NCBI RefSeq assembly: GCF_030908625.1
Contig: NZ_CP133133.1
Span: forward strand, 1,798,001 to 1,862,000
Direction of reading: 5' to 3'
Origin: Paludicola sp. MB14-C6
Lineage (GTDB): Bacteria > Bacillota > Clostridia > Oscillospirales > Ruminococcaceae
DNA length: 64,000 nucleotides
In this document: positions 26,010 to 34,238 of the stretch, piece after piece
Layout of the letters: each line of letters begins with the position of its first letter
Numbering within the stretch: the first letter of the stretch is position 1
Made by a program: the position numbers and the translations under genes
Notes under the pieces: generated by a model
Told to the model about the DNA's origin: nothing
The model's database searches: none
What the model saw: only the letters and a program-made list of their open reading frames with translations

Positions 26010-26876
26010 ATGGACATTTTGGTTTTAGGTGGAACAAGATTTTTCGGCAAACATTTGGTTGAAGCACTAATTGAAAAAGGGCATCAAGTTACAATTGCTA
26101 CTCGTGGTCTTGCAAAGGATCCTTTCGGGGAGAGGGTTAATCGAATGATTATTGAAAGAACAAATCCCGAAAATTTGAAGCAATCTTTTTTAGGGGCACA
26201 TTATGATGTGATTTATGATAGCTTGGCATATTGCTCTCAAGACGTCAAATATATTTTAGATGTTGTAAATTGTGATAAATATATTATGACTTCCTCAACC
26301 GCTGTGTACAATAAGCATATTGACACCAAAGAAAATGAGTTTGACCCGCTTCAAAAAGAATTAGTATGGTGCACGAGAAATGATTTTCTATATGATGAGT
26401 GTAAGCGTCAAGCAGAATGCGCACTACGGCAAAAGTATCCCCAAGTGAGTGCGGTTGCGGTACGCCTTCCGTTTGTGATTGGCAAAGATGATTATACTCA
26501 AAGGTTATCTTTTTATATTGAACATATGATGAAAGAAATACCTATGTGTATTGATAATATAGATAATCAAATGTCTTTTGTCCGTTCTGATGAAGCCGGA
26601 ACATTTCTTGCATTTTTAGCGGATGAAGCGTATTGTGGCGCAATTAACGGTAGTAGTGAGCAGACGATTTCTATTAAAGAAATATCAGATTATGTTAAGG
26701 TTAAAACAGGAAAGTCTATTATCTTAACTTCTACAGGCGATAAAGCACCATATAATAGTGAAAATGAGTATAGCATAAATATTGATCAAGCTAAGAGCTT
26801 AGGATTTATGTTTACACCATTAAAAGAATGGATATTTGATTTAGTCGATTATTACATTCAACAATTTATCAAGTAG
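26010..26876 (+). CDS. NAD-dependent epimerase/dehydratase family protein
   Basis: A 288-residue extended short-chain dehydrogenase. The N-terminal Rossmann motif is LVLGGTRFFGKHL, a GGTxFxG variant typical of the CSP41/isoflavone-reductase-like subgroup; MTSSTAVY holds the catalytic Ser/Thr, and the usual YxxxK appears as YDECK at about 130. The start is the ATG at 26010 behind ATAGGAGGTTTTGTT; an upstream in-frame ATG at 25947 lies inside the preceding spacer and has no RBS. Substrate is probably a nucleotide sugar, but nothing in the context confirms it. Confidence 0.85.
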   Translation: MDILVLGGTRFFGKHLVEALIEKGHQVTIATRGLAKDPFGERVNRMIIERTNPENLKQSFLGAHYDVIYDSLAYCSQDVKYILDVVNCDKYIMTSSTAVYNKHIDTKENEFDPLQKELVWCTRNDFLYDECKRQAECALRQKYPQVSAVAVRLPFVIGKDDYTQRLSFYIEHMMKEIPMCIDNIDNQMSFVRSDEAGTFLAFLADEAYCGAINGSSEQTISIKEISDYVKVKTGKSIILTSTGDKAPYNSENEYSINIDQAKSLGFMFTPLKEWIFDLVDYYIQQFIK

Positions 26877-26892
26877 AAGTAAATAAATAGGA

Positions 26893-26940
26893 AACTTTCC
26901 ATCCTAATTATCTCTTACCAATGGTAATAAATGCGTAATA
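26893..26940 (-). pseudogene. Remnant of a PHP-phosphoesterase gene 3' end (direct repeat copy 1)
   Basis: On the minus strand this segment reads ITHLLPLVRDN and stop, against ITESDLLPLVRSN and stop at the end of the intact PHP gene (37856-38647). About 41 of 48 aligned bases match, with one 6-base in-frame gap, and similarity runs about 11 bases past the stop codon. It lies just left of the pilus locus, in the same orientation as the intact gene on the right side. Confidence 0.75.
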
Positions 26941-26985
26941 GAGTATGAATGTTTAAGTTTGGATAAAAATACTTATTTTTTATCT

Positions 26986-27020
26986 GACTGAGTTCGATAT
27001 TTATCGGATTCAGTCTTTTT
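26986..27020 (+). terminator. Terminator between the epimerase gene and the pilus locus
   Basis: GACTGAGTTCGATA and TATCGGATTCAGTC form a 14-bp stem with two G-U pairs and a 2-base loop, followed by TTTTT. The spacer 27021-27205 behind it is AT-rich and should hold the pilus promoter; a -10-like TATAAT (about 27146) is visible but no convincing -35. Confidence 0.85.
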
Positions 27021-27205
27021 ATATGTTATAAAATCAGTAGATAAATATAAATTTAACCTGCATGGTAAGTAATTGTTAATAAAAAATATAAGAAAAGTTA
27101 ATTAACTATTTTGCCGAATCACTTTACATTACATATATATTACAGTATAATATTTACATAAAGTAAAACAGATTACAGTATATTTATAGAAATTATGGTG
27201 GTATT

Positions 27206-28423
27206 GTGGTTGAGTATAAATATAAAGCAAAAGATTTTAGCGGGAAAAATCAAATAGGTACTATTCACGCTGAGAATTTGAATGATTTTTATGTAAAATT
27301 ACATGAGAAAAATTTATTTTGTATTTCTGTAAAAGAAACACCTTATAATAGTGATACTACTGTCGCTATTAGTGCAACTTCTTACAAAAACAAAATTGGG
27401 GTAAAAGATATTTCTATATTTTGCCGTCAGTTTGCAACCATGCTTAATTCGGGATTAACAGTAGTTAAGTGTTTAGATATTTTATATCGTCAAGCTGAAA
27501 GACGAAAAATAAAAACTGTTTTATTAAACTTATATGAATCCATAAAAAAAGGGAATTCATTATCAGCAGCCATGAAAGAACAGGATAAATCATTTCCTCA
27601 ATTGTTAATCAGTATGGTGGAAAGCGGCGAGGCAAGCGGAACGTTAGATGATGTTATGTTAGCTATGTCAAGTCATTATGAAAAGGAAAAGGCTTTAAAA
27701 CATAAAATAACAACGGCTATGATTTATCCTATTGTGTTAATAATCGTTTCTATTATATCTGTAACAATTATTATGGTAAAAGTTGTACCAACTTTTATTA
27801 GTTTATTTGGATCTAGAACGAACTTACCATCTCCAACAAAAATCTTGCTTTCCATAAGTAGCTTTATGACTCATTGCTGGTACATATTATTCATTGCGGT
27901 TGTTGGTATTAGTATCGGGTGGATTTTTCTATTGAAAATAGAAAGTGTACGATTAGCGTTTGATAAATTTAAAATAAATGTTCCGGTATTTGGAAAATTG
28001 ACTTTAATTGTTGCAACTGCTCGTTTTTCTCGAACTGTTGCTGCTCTTTATATTGGCGGTGTGCCTATAATTGAATCGATTAAAATTTCCGCAAATGTAG
28101 TTGGCAATCAATATATTATACAAAAGCTTCATTCTGTTATTGATGAAATTAAACAAGGAGTTCCATTTTCTAAAGCATTGATTAATGCTAATGTATTTCC
28201 GACTATGTTCTCATCAATGGTATTCATTGGAGAAGAATCAGGTTCGCTGGATGATATTCTTTTAAAGACGGCAAATTTTTATGATGAGGATGCACAAAGT
28301 GCAATGACTAAAATGGTTGCACTTTTAGAACCAATAATGATTCTTATTTTAGCCGTTATTATAGGATTTATTGTTATTGCAATCGCAGTTCCTATGTTTG
28401 GAATGTATTCAAATATTGCATAG
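27206..28423 (+). CDS. pilC: Type IV pilus inner-membrane platform protein PilC
   Basis: Platform protein on which the assembly ATPase acts. The 405-residue protein starts YKYKAKDFSGKNQIG, the usual PilC/GspF N-terminus, and has two GspF domains each with ISIFCRQFATMLNSGLTVVKCLDIL- or TARFSRTVAALYIGGVPIIESI-type starts and a VESGEASGTLDD / IGEESGSLDD element, and three membrane helices (about 175-200, 220-245, 375-400). GTG start at 27206 with a weak GGTGG RBS. First gene of the pilus operon; the pilMNO genes follow within 25 bases. Confidence 0.93.
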   Translation: MVEYKYKAKDFSGKNQIGTIHAENLNDFYVKLHEKNLFCISVKETPYNSDTTVAISATSYKNKIGVKDISIFCRQFATMLNSGLTVVKCLDILYRQAERRKIKTVLLNLYESIKKGNSLSAAMKEQDKSFPQLLISMVESGEASGTLDDVMLAMSSHYEKEKALKHKITTAMIYPIVLIIVSIISVTIIMVKVVPTFISLFGSRTNLPSPTKILLSISSFMTHCWYILFIAVVGISIGWIFLLKIESVRLAFDKFKINVPVFGKLTLIVATARFSRTVAALYIGGVPIIESIKISANVVGNQYIIQKLHSVIDEIKQGVPFSKALINANVFPTMFSSMVFIGEESGSLDDILLKTANFYDEDAQSAMTKMVALLEPIMILILAVIIGFIVIAIAVPMFGMYSNIA

Positions 28424-28445
28424 AATGAGCTAGGGGTGTAAAGCT

Positions 28446-29432
28446 GTGAAAGTTTCTATTGATATTGGAGCGCAGAATATAAGTATTGTTCAAGGTATGC
28501 AACAGGGGAAAAAAATAATTGTTAAAAATACAGTAAAAGTAAAAACTCCACCGTTTATTATTAAAGATGGTGAAATTCTAAATGTTGAATTGCTGTATGA
28601 TGTGCTTAAAAATGCACTACATAATAATAAAATAAAAGGAACTAAGGTTAATATCAATATTAATAGTACAACGATTATTACTCGAGAGTTGGTTATACCT
28701 AAAACGCCAAAGCGACAAGCAATACAAATTATTTCTAACGAAATGTTTCAAGCAAGAAATCTAACGCTGCCATACGTGGTTGATTACATAGTTACGGATG
28801 TATTGAAAGAAAAGAGTATAACGAAACATAAAGTGTTGGCGGTAGCAATTCCTCAAAGTATTGTTGAAGGTTATATAAAGCTATGCCAAATGCTAAACTT
28901 TTCAAAATCAAATATAAATCTTGAGTTTAATTGTATATATAAAACAATAGCAATTCAACCAGCAATAGCATCAAAAGATAAGCCCATTATTATTGCAAGT
29001 GTTGGAACAAATAACGGAATATTTCTCATTATTGAAAAAGGAAAAATTGTTTATTCTAAAACAATAGCTTTAAATATATCAAAATATTTGAATTTAACTA
29101 GCGATAAAAAAACCATAGATTATACAAAAGTTGATTTAACAACAACTGTCAGTGAAAATCAAAAAAAATTGGTAGAAAGCTTTGTTTATGATATTGCACA
29201 AGAATTTTCCAAAATGATTCAATTTCAATTTTCCAGAAGTCATTTTACAACAATTGATGATATTTATTTAATCGGTGCAATTACCAATGCTGGTGGAGTA
29301 GAAAAGCGAATAGCAAATCTACTTGATACCAAAATTAAAACAATTTCTAAACCATATTGTATCAAAACCAAGCTGAATTTTAAATACAGCCAGTATGTTT
29401 CCACTATTGGTGGACTAATTGATTTGCATTAG
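28446..29432 (+). CDS. pilM: Type IV pilus assembly protein PilM (actin-like)
   Basis: A 328-residue cytoplasmic actin-like ATPase-fold protein that couples the cytoplasmic motor to PilN. The start VSIDIGAQNISIVQG is the phosphate-1 motif of the family, and DDIYLIGAITNAGGV near 275-290 is the adenosine-site region. It is shorter than typical PilM (about 350), and sequence conservation is low. GTG start at 28446 with AGGGGTG 7 bases upstream, 22 bases after pilC. Position between pilC and pilN supports the call. Confidence 0.85.
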   Translation: MKVSIDIGAQNISIVQGMQQGKKIIVKNTVKVKTPPFIIKDGEILNVELLYDVLKNALHNNKIKGTKVNININSTTIITRELVIPKTPKRQAIQIISNEMFQARNLTLPYVVDYIVTDVLKEKSITKHKVLAVAIPQSIVEGYIKLCQMLNFSKSNINLEFNCIYKTIAIQPAIASKDKPIIIASVGTNNGIFLIIEKGKIVYSKTIALNISKYLNLTSDKKTIDYTKVDLTTTVSENQKKLVESFVYDIAQEFSKMIQFQFSRSHFTTIDDIYLIGAITNAGGVEKRIANLLDTKIKTISKPYCIKTKLNFKYSQYVSTIGGLIDLH

Positions 29433-29463
29433 TTTTTATGATGAAGAAGGTTAGAGGTTTGCT

Positions 29464-30033
29464 ATGAAGTTGGATTTGAATTTTTATACAAGCTATAAAT
29501 TGAGCAATATGCATTTATCAATGAAATCTAGATCAATTTATTTAGTAACAGCATTGGTAATTGTAACAGTTGCAATTATCGGTACGATTACGCTAGTTTT
29601 AGTAGCAATGAATATAACAAATGAATTTACGATTAATGAATTGACGAATAAAAAAAATGCTAACTCGATAAAAGTTCAAGAATATAAAAAAGCTAATGCT
29701 GAAATGGATATGTTAAGTGAAAAGGAAAAATCAATAGCAAATGTAAGTTTCGTTATTCAAAGCAATAGAATGGTTACGAAAAAAGAACTTACAGAAATTT
29801 ATTCAGTTTTATGTGAAGATGTTTCTGTTGAAAAGGCTACATATAGTAATTCTATTCTGACCTTGGATTGCATTTGCGTAAGTAAGGACTCACCATCTCT
29901 CAGTGCGGAAAAGCTGAATGAACAAGGTATACCAACAAAAGTGTTGTACGGTGGATTTACTTCTGAAGAGCAAGAAAATCAAATATCTTTTTCAATCTCT
30001 TGTTTGTTAGGGGAAGGTGAACGACATGACTAA
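29464..30033 (+). CDS. pilN: PilN-like pilus assembly protein
   Basis: A 189-residue bitopic membrane protein: short cytoplasmic start MKLDLNFYTSYKLSN, resembling the PilN motif that binds PilM, one membrane helix at about 26-50, then a helical stalk and an alpha/beta periphery domain. Identity is based on topology, size and its place right after pilM; sequence similarity to known PilN is weak. The last codons overlap the start of the next gene by 8 bases. Confidence 0.75.
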   Translation: MKLDLNFYTSYKLSNMHLSMKSRSIYLVTALVIVTVAIIGTITLVLVAMNITNEFTINELTNKKNANSIKVQEYKKANAEMDMLSEKEKSIANVSFVIQSNRMVTKKELTEIYSVLCEDVSVEKATYSNSILTLDCICVSKDSPSLSAEKLNEQGIPTKVLYGGFTSEEQENQISFSISCLLGEGERHD

Positions 30034-30610
30034 ACTAACTGTTAGAGAAAAAAAGCTAATTTGTTTATTAATATTAATTTCTGTTTTTGCTTTTAGTTTT
30101 ATGTTTTTATTTAAACCGATTCTTGAAACAAGAAAAGAACAGCAGATAAAAATAGAACAATTAAAAAAAGAAAATGATAGCGTTGATATAATGTTAAAAC
30201 AGCTTGATCAATTAAACAATAAATTGAAAGAGAAACAAAAATATATTGAAACAGAATCAGCTCATTTTTATAAGGAGATATACACTTGGGATGCCGAGCG
30301 TGTTGTTACATCAATAGCAAAGAAAAACAGTCTTGAAGTTACAAAAATTGCAATACTTCCATCCGAGAAGCTTGAGCCAGTTGTCAATAATCAGTCTGAA
30401 CAAATAAATAAAGCAAATGATATGAACAATATAGTAGAAGTAATTTCAGTTTCTATGGGGTATTCTTCATCGTTAGAAAGTTTAAAAGGATTCTTAGATG
30501 ATTTTGCTTCTCTAGATAAAAAAGTTACTATACAAGATTGGAAGTATGAAATAAAAGAAGGAAAGCTTTTGGGTAATCTTACAGTTCAACTATATGTCAT
30601 AAAAACTTAA
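30026..30610 (+). CDS. pilO: PilO-like pilus assembly protein
   Basis: A 194-residue bitopic protein with a cytoplasmic basic start (TKLTVREKKLIC), a membrane helix at about 13-32, a coiled coil (about 40-78) and a C-terminal alpha/beta fold that would pair with PilN. The ATG at 30026 overlaps the pilN stop by 8 bases and has GGGGAAGGTG upstream; a GTG at 30017 in the same frame is less likely. Called from order and topology more than sequence. Confidence 0.75.
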   Translation: MTKLTVREKKLICLLILISVFAFSFMFLFKPILETRKEQQIKIEQLKKENDSVDIMLKQLDQLNNKLKEKQKYIETESAHFYKEIYTWDAERVVTSIAKKNSLEVTKIAILPSEKLEPVVNNQSEQINKANDMNNIVEVISVSMGYSSSLESLKGFLDDFASLDKKVTIQDWKYEIKEGKLLGNLTVQLYVIKT

Positions 30611-30629
30611 ACCGGAAAGGAAGAGTATT

Positions 30630-32435
30630 GTGGCAAATGTGACTCATATTTTAAGTTCTAAAAAAGGAAGTTCACTTGTTGTAGTTATTGTTGTATTTAC
30701 AATTGTAATTGTGCTTGGAACTTCTATTTTAAGTGTTGCATCTTATAGTTATCATAATTCTATATATTATCATCAAAAGCAGCAAGCTGAACTGACTGCA
30801 AGAAGTGTTATGGATTCAGTTTTAGCTCAGTTAGAGAATACTGCCACTTGTGCTCCAATTTCGCAAAAACTTCAAAGCAACCCAGGAACGGCTATAGAAG
30901 CTAAAGTTGATGGAGTAATTGTTAATGGTGTAACAGATAACAATATGGGATGCGCAGATGTTACAATGCAATTTGATGCTGCAACAAAGAAAGTAAAAAT
31001 TGTTGTATTGGCAAAAGTGAATGATGTAAGTTCAAAACTACAAGTTTTGTTAAAGCAAGAAGATAGTATGATAGATCCAACAAAATTCGTTTTATTTTCA
31101 ACATATAACTCATTGCTTGGTAGAGGCATAACAATAAATGGTAATGTTTTGTTTAGCGGATCAACACATATTAACTCATCTATTATCAACGGTAATTTGC
31201 TTAATGTTGGTGGATTTATGATGTCTAATTCAACTCTAAACGGTTATGCAACCGTAAAAAATAGTTATAGCAATATAATGATGTCTTCTAGTAAAATTAA
31301 CGGTAAATTCTTTACGGATCTTACGATTGCAAGCAGTGGATATGGTAGTTCAAATTTTCCTATAAACTCTGTTAATCCACCAATTACAACCCCATCTGCA
31401 ATTAAAGAAAGCTTTGGAATGACCGAAAGTGAAGTTGGGATAGATGATGCAATTGCACCTGAAATCAGAACAATAGGTCAAAACTATATTACTTTTGTTC
31501 CATATACTTATGCAAATTTATATGATGGTACTCGAATTGATTACTTGAACCAAGAAGTTTTACTAGTGAATGGCACCTTAATAGATTTTAAAGATTCACA
31601 TAATAAAGGCAACGTAAATTTTGGAAATGGATATAAGGCGAATTTTGATAATAAAACTTTTATTACAAAAGAAAAAAATATATTTGATTTCAAAGTAAAT
31701 AAGCTATTCTTTAATAATGCCGATGGGTCTGTAAAAGCTTCTGTATCAATGTCAAATTATATTTGTGGCGAAAAATCTTTTTCTTTAAATGATGTATGCA
31801 TAAGCTCTGATGGAAGCTATATGATAAAGCCAAAAAGACTCACGGATTTGGCAAGTACACATAATATTACTTCAAGTTGTGCAATAAAAAGAAATATTAC
31901 TGGAACGAATATTATTGATACAACAAGTGGAGATATCAAGATATTTGCAGATGATGGTATGAGTTTTGCAGCAAATTCAAAATTAAAAATTGTTGGGCCT
32001 AATAATGTATATATTTTTTTAGGTAACAAACCTGTTCCAGCTGGCGAAGCAACAGTTCAAGTTGAAAATAACAGCTATATTGGAGAAATTAGTGGTGAAG
32101 ATCCAGCCAATCCAGAGAAAACGCAGACACAATTATATATTATTGGTGCTGACAATATGACTATGGATTTAAGTGGAACCGCAAGATTTAAAGGAGTAGC
32201 TTATTTTCCGGGACAATTCTCAAATTATCAAGAGCGAGGTGCAATTGCTTGTTCCAATTTTAAAATACAGGGTAGCATTGTAGCCGGTAGTGTAACTTTA
32301 ACAAATGGGAACCGATACCAATATGTACCCAATAAAAAAGATCCGTTTTTTATTTCTGCTTTAAGGCGAGATAAATATTTTATGAAGGTAGATCCCAACA
32401 AAGCTAGCTGGGTTGTTGATAAGTATGGTAAATAG
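30630..32435 (+). CDS. Large PilX-like pilus-associated protein
   Basis: A 601-residue exported protein I do not recognise as a named family. The N-terminus KKGSSLVVVIVVFTIVIVLGTSIL resembles a prepilin helix after a KKG cleavage-like site, but position 5 after G is Val, not the Glu that most pilins need; minor pilins of the PilX/GspK kind share this lack. From about 165 the sequence turns into short repeated beta strands rich in N, S and G (GITINGNVLFSG, STLNGYATVKNSYSN), suggesting a beta-helix or tip adhesin. GTG start at 30630 with GGAAAGGAAG. It precedes two pseudopilins in the same operon; a tip or priming-complex role is inferred. Confidence 0.7.
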   Translation: MANVTHILSSKKGSSLVVVIVVFTIVIVLGTSILSVASYSYHNSIYYHQKQQAELTARSVMDSVLAQLENTATCAPISQKLQSNPGTAIEAKVDGVIVNGVTDNNMGCADVTMQFDAATKKVKIVVLAKVNDVSSKLQVLLKQEDSMIDPTKFVLFSTYNSLLGRGITINGNVLFSGSTHINSSIINGNLLNVGGFMMSNSTLNGYATVKNSYSNIMMSSSKINGKFFTDLTIASSGYGSSNFPINSVNPPITTPSAIKESFGMTESEVGIDDAIAPEIRTIGQNYITFVPYTYANLYDGTRIDYLNQEVLLVNGTLIDFKDSHNKGNVNFGNGYKANFDNKTFITKEKNIFDFKVNKLFFNNADGSVKASVSMSNYICGEKSFSLNDVCISSDGSYMIKPKRLTDLASTHNITSSCAIKRNITGTNIIDTTSGDIKIFADDGMSFAANSKLKIVGPNNVYIFLGNKPVPAGEATVQVENNSYIGEISGEDPANPEKTQTQLYIIGADNMTMDLSGTARFKGVAYFPGQFSNYQERGAIACSNFKIQGSIVAGSVTLTNGNRYQYVPNKKDPFFISALRRDKYFMKVDPNKASWVVDKYGK

Positions 32436-32448
32436 GGGATGTTTTTAA

Positions 32449-32820
32449 TTGAAATTACTATATTCAGCTCAAAACAATAAAGGTGAAACTTTAATAGAAG
32501 TTGTTGTTAGTTTGGCAATTTTGAGTATTTTAATGGTTACTTTAATTTCTTTAATGATGTCTGCATTATCCATTAATCAAAAAGCTTGTAAGACAACATT
32601 GGAAGATGGAATAAATAAAAAGGGAATCGAATTAAAGACGTATTCAGAAACACCAGAAGTTGATTATCAAGAAGGAGACGCTAACAATAAAATTGAAGTG
32701 AAGTTTATGGATGCATCTTTAAATTTTAGCAAAAATGGGCATGTTTTAGTTGGTGAACCCAAAGGAGAAAAAATGTCATTGAAACAGTTCAACTTGCTTG
32801 AGCAAATGTCATCGCCATAA
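32449..32820 (+). CDS. Type IV pseudopilin (minor pilin)
   Basis: A 123-residue prepilin. The cleavage site is NNKG before ETLIEVVVSLAILSILMVTL, with the conserved Glu at +5 and a hydrophobic helix of about 22 residues; the +1 residue is Glu rather than the usual Phe. The rest is a short globular domain without cysteines that would form a disulfide. The start is a TTG at 32449 with AGGGGATG upstream, 13 bases after the PilX-like gene. Probably part of the initiating minor-pilin complex. Confidence 0.82.
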   Translation: MKLLYSAQNNKGETLIEVVVSLAILSILMVTLISLMMSALSINQKACKTTLEDGINKKGIELKTYSETPEVDYQEGDANNKIEVKFMDASLNFSKNGHVLVGEPKGEKMSLKQFNLLEQMSSP

Positions 32821-32843
32821 AAAATTGATTGGGGGTAATGACA

Positions 32844-33404
32844 ATGAAATATAATTATAGATGTAAAAAAGGATTTACTTTAGTTGAAGTAGTCGTTACT
32901 TCCGCTATTTCATCAATTATTTTAATTGGGGCACTGTCGGTTGTTATGATTACATTAAACACTGTAGCGTTTAACTCAAATGTTGCGAATGCTAAAAATA
33001 TTTCTTGTCAGCTAGTAGAGTTTATTACCAATAAAGTTAAATACGCAAATTCTTTAGTAATCAAAAGTGGTAATTATACAAATCTAGCGTCTCCTACGCC
33101 AAATAACGTTATCTATCAGCAATATGATTTAGTAGATAGTTCCTTATTACGCACTATGATTATAGAAAGCGGAGAGACTATGGGGGATGACATATTAAAA
33201 AAGGAATTTTTTGATGAACTTACTTTTATAATAACTTATAGTGAAACTACACAAACAGATGTATTGCAGATGAATATTGTTGTTAGAAAAAAATCAAATC
33301 TTGATTTAGTGTACAGTACTACATCCATGATAAAAACTTATAACGCTTGTATTAGTGATGCTACTGGACATAAAGAGGGTAACTATATTGAATTTGACGG
33401 TTAA
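32844..33404 (+). CDS. Type IV pseudopilin (minor pilin)
   Basis: A 186-residue prepilin with the class-III signal peptide MKYNYRCKKG followed by FTLVEVVVTSAISSIILIG; Glu at +5 is present. The globular part contains a D-rich loop and beta strands and resembles PilW/GspJ-type minor pilins in length. The ATG at 32844 is chosen because GGGGG lies 8 bases upstream; a TTG at 32829 and an ATG at 32838 are in frame. Its 3' end overlaps the end of the opposite-strand pilD gene by 4 bases. Confidence 0.82.
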   Translation: MKYNYRCKKGFTLVEVVVTSAISSIILIGALSVVMITLNTVAFNSNVANAKNISCQLVEFITNKVKYANSLVIKSGNYTNLASPTPNNVIYQQYDLVDSSLLRTMIIESGETMGDDILKKEFFDELTFIITYSETTQTDVLQMNIVVRKKSNLDLVYSTTSMIKTYNACISDATGHKEGNYIEFDG

Positions 33405-34150
33405 AGAAATGAGAAATACCAATTGATAAGCTGTTCCCCATAAAGGCTTGATATCATAATTCCAATACTAAGGGAAGGGCCAAATGGTATCGTGGAGCCT
33501 TTTTGCTTGGTTTTGATTAACACAAAGGCTCCACTAATACCACCAATTATACATCCTATGAATAATGCTAGAAGGATGTTTTGATACCCAATTAGAAGTC
33601 CACATACAGCCATTAGCTTAATGTCTCCTCCACCAAAGCCATCTGTAAAACAAGCAATAATGAATAGAATAGCACTGGATGAAAAAAATCCAATCAGTTT
33701 ATGCCAAAAAGGCATATCGTTTATCAAGAAGGATAGAGGAGATAAACAAAGTAGAAAAACAATTAACCCATTTGGTATTTCTTGTGAATGAATATCAATT
33801 CCTGAAATAACGATGAGTGTCGAAAACAATGCACAATATAGGACTGTTTTAAAAGAAACATCATATTGGATTAGAATAATTATGTATAGTAAGAAGTTTA
33901 TCAATTCTATAGTAGGATAAATAAGTGAGATTTTAGTCTTACAATTTCTACATTTACCGCCAAGAAAAATATAACTGAATATTGGAATTAAGTCATAAGC
34001 TTTAATTTTACCATTACAGTTTGTGCAATGAGAGCTTCCCTTTATAATAGATTCTTTCCGTGGAATACGGTAAATACAAACATTTAAAAAACTTCCGATT
34101 AAAAGGCCTAGAATAATGATAAGGGTGCGAAAGTAAAGTTTCCCAAACAT
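33401..34150 (-). CDS. pilD: Prepilin peptidase / N-methyltransferase PilD
   Basis: Membrane aspartyl protease that cleaves the KKG leader peptides of the pilins here and methylates the new N-terminus. The 249-residue protein has GSFLNVCIYRIP, the zinc-binding pairs CTNC and CRNC (methylase domain), and both catalytic Asp: D119 in GIDIHSQEIPN and D176 in GFGGGDIKL. Several membrane helices follow. The start is the ATG at 34150, 7 bases behind AAAGGAG; an ATG six bases earlier is too close. It is the only leftward gene of the locus, divergent from pilB. Confidence 0.95.
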   Translation of the reverse strand: MFGKLYFRTLIIILGLLIGSFLNVCIYRIPRKESIIKGSSHCTNCNGKIKAYDLIPIFSYIFLGGKCRNCKTKISLIYPTIELINFLLYIIILIQYDVSFKTVLYCALFSTLIVISGIDIHSQEIPNGLIVFLLCLSPLSFLINDMPFWHKLIGFFSSSAILFIIACFTDGFGGGDIKLMAVCGLLIGYQNILLALFIGCIIGGISGAFVLIKTKQKGSTIPFGPSLSIGIMISSLYGEQLINWYFSFL

Positions 34151-34238
34151 GGTCATTCTCCTTTTTTAATAAGAATGTTATTATTATATCATATTTTAGT
34201 ATTTTTTGAAATAACAAGAAAGATAAAGGATGAAAATA

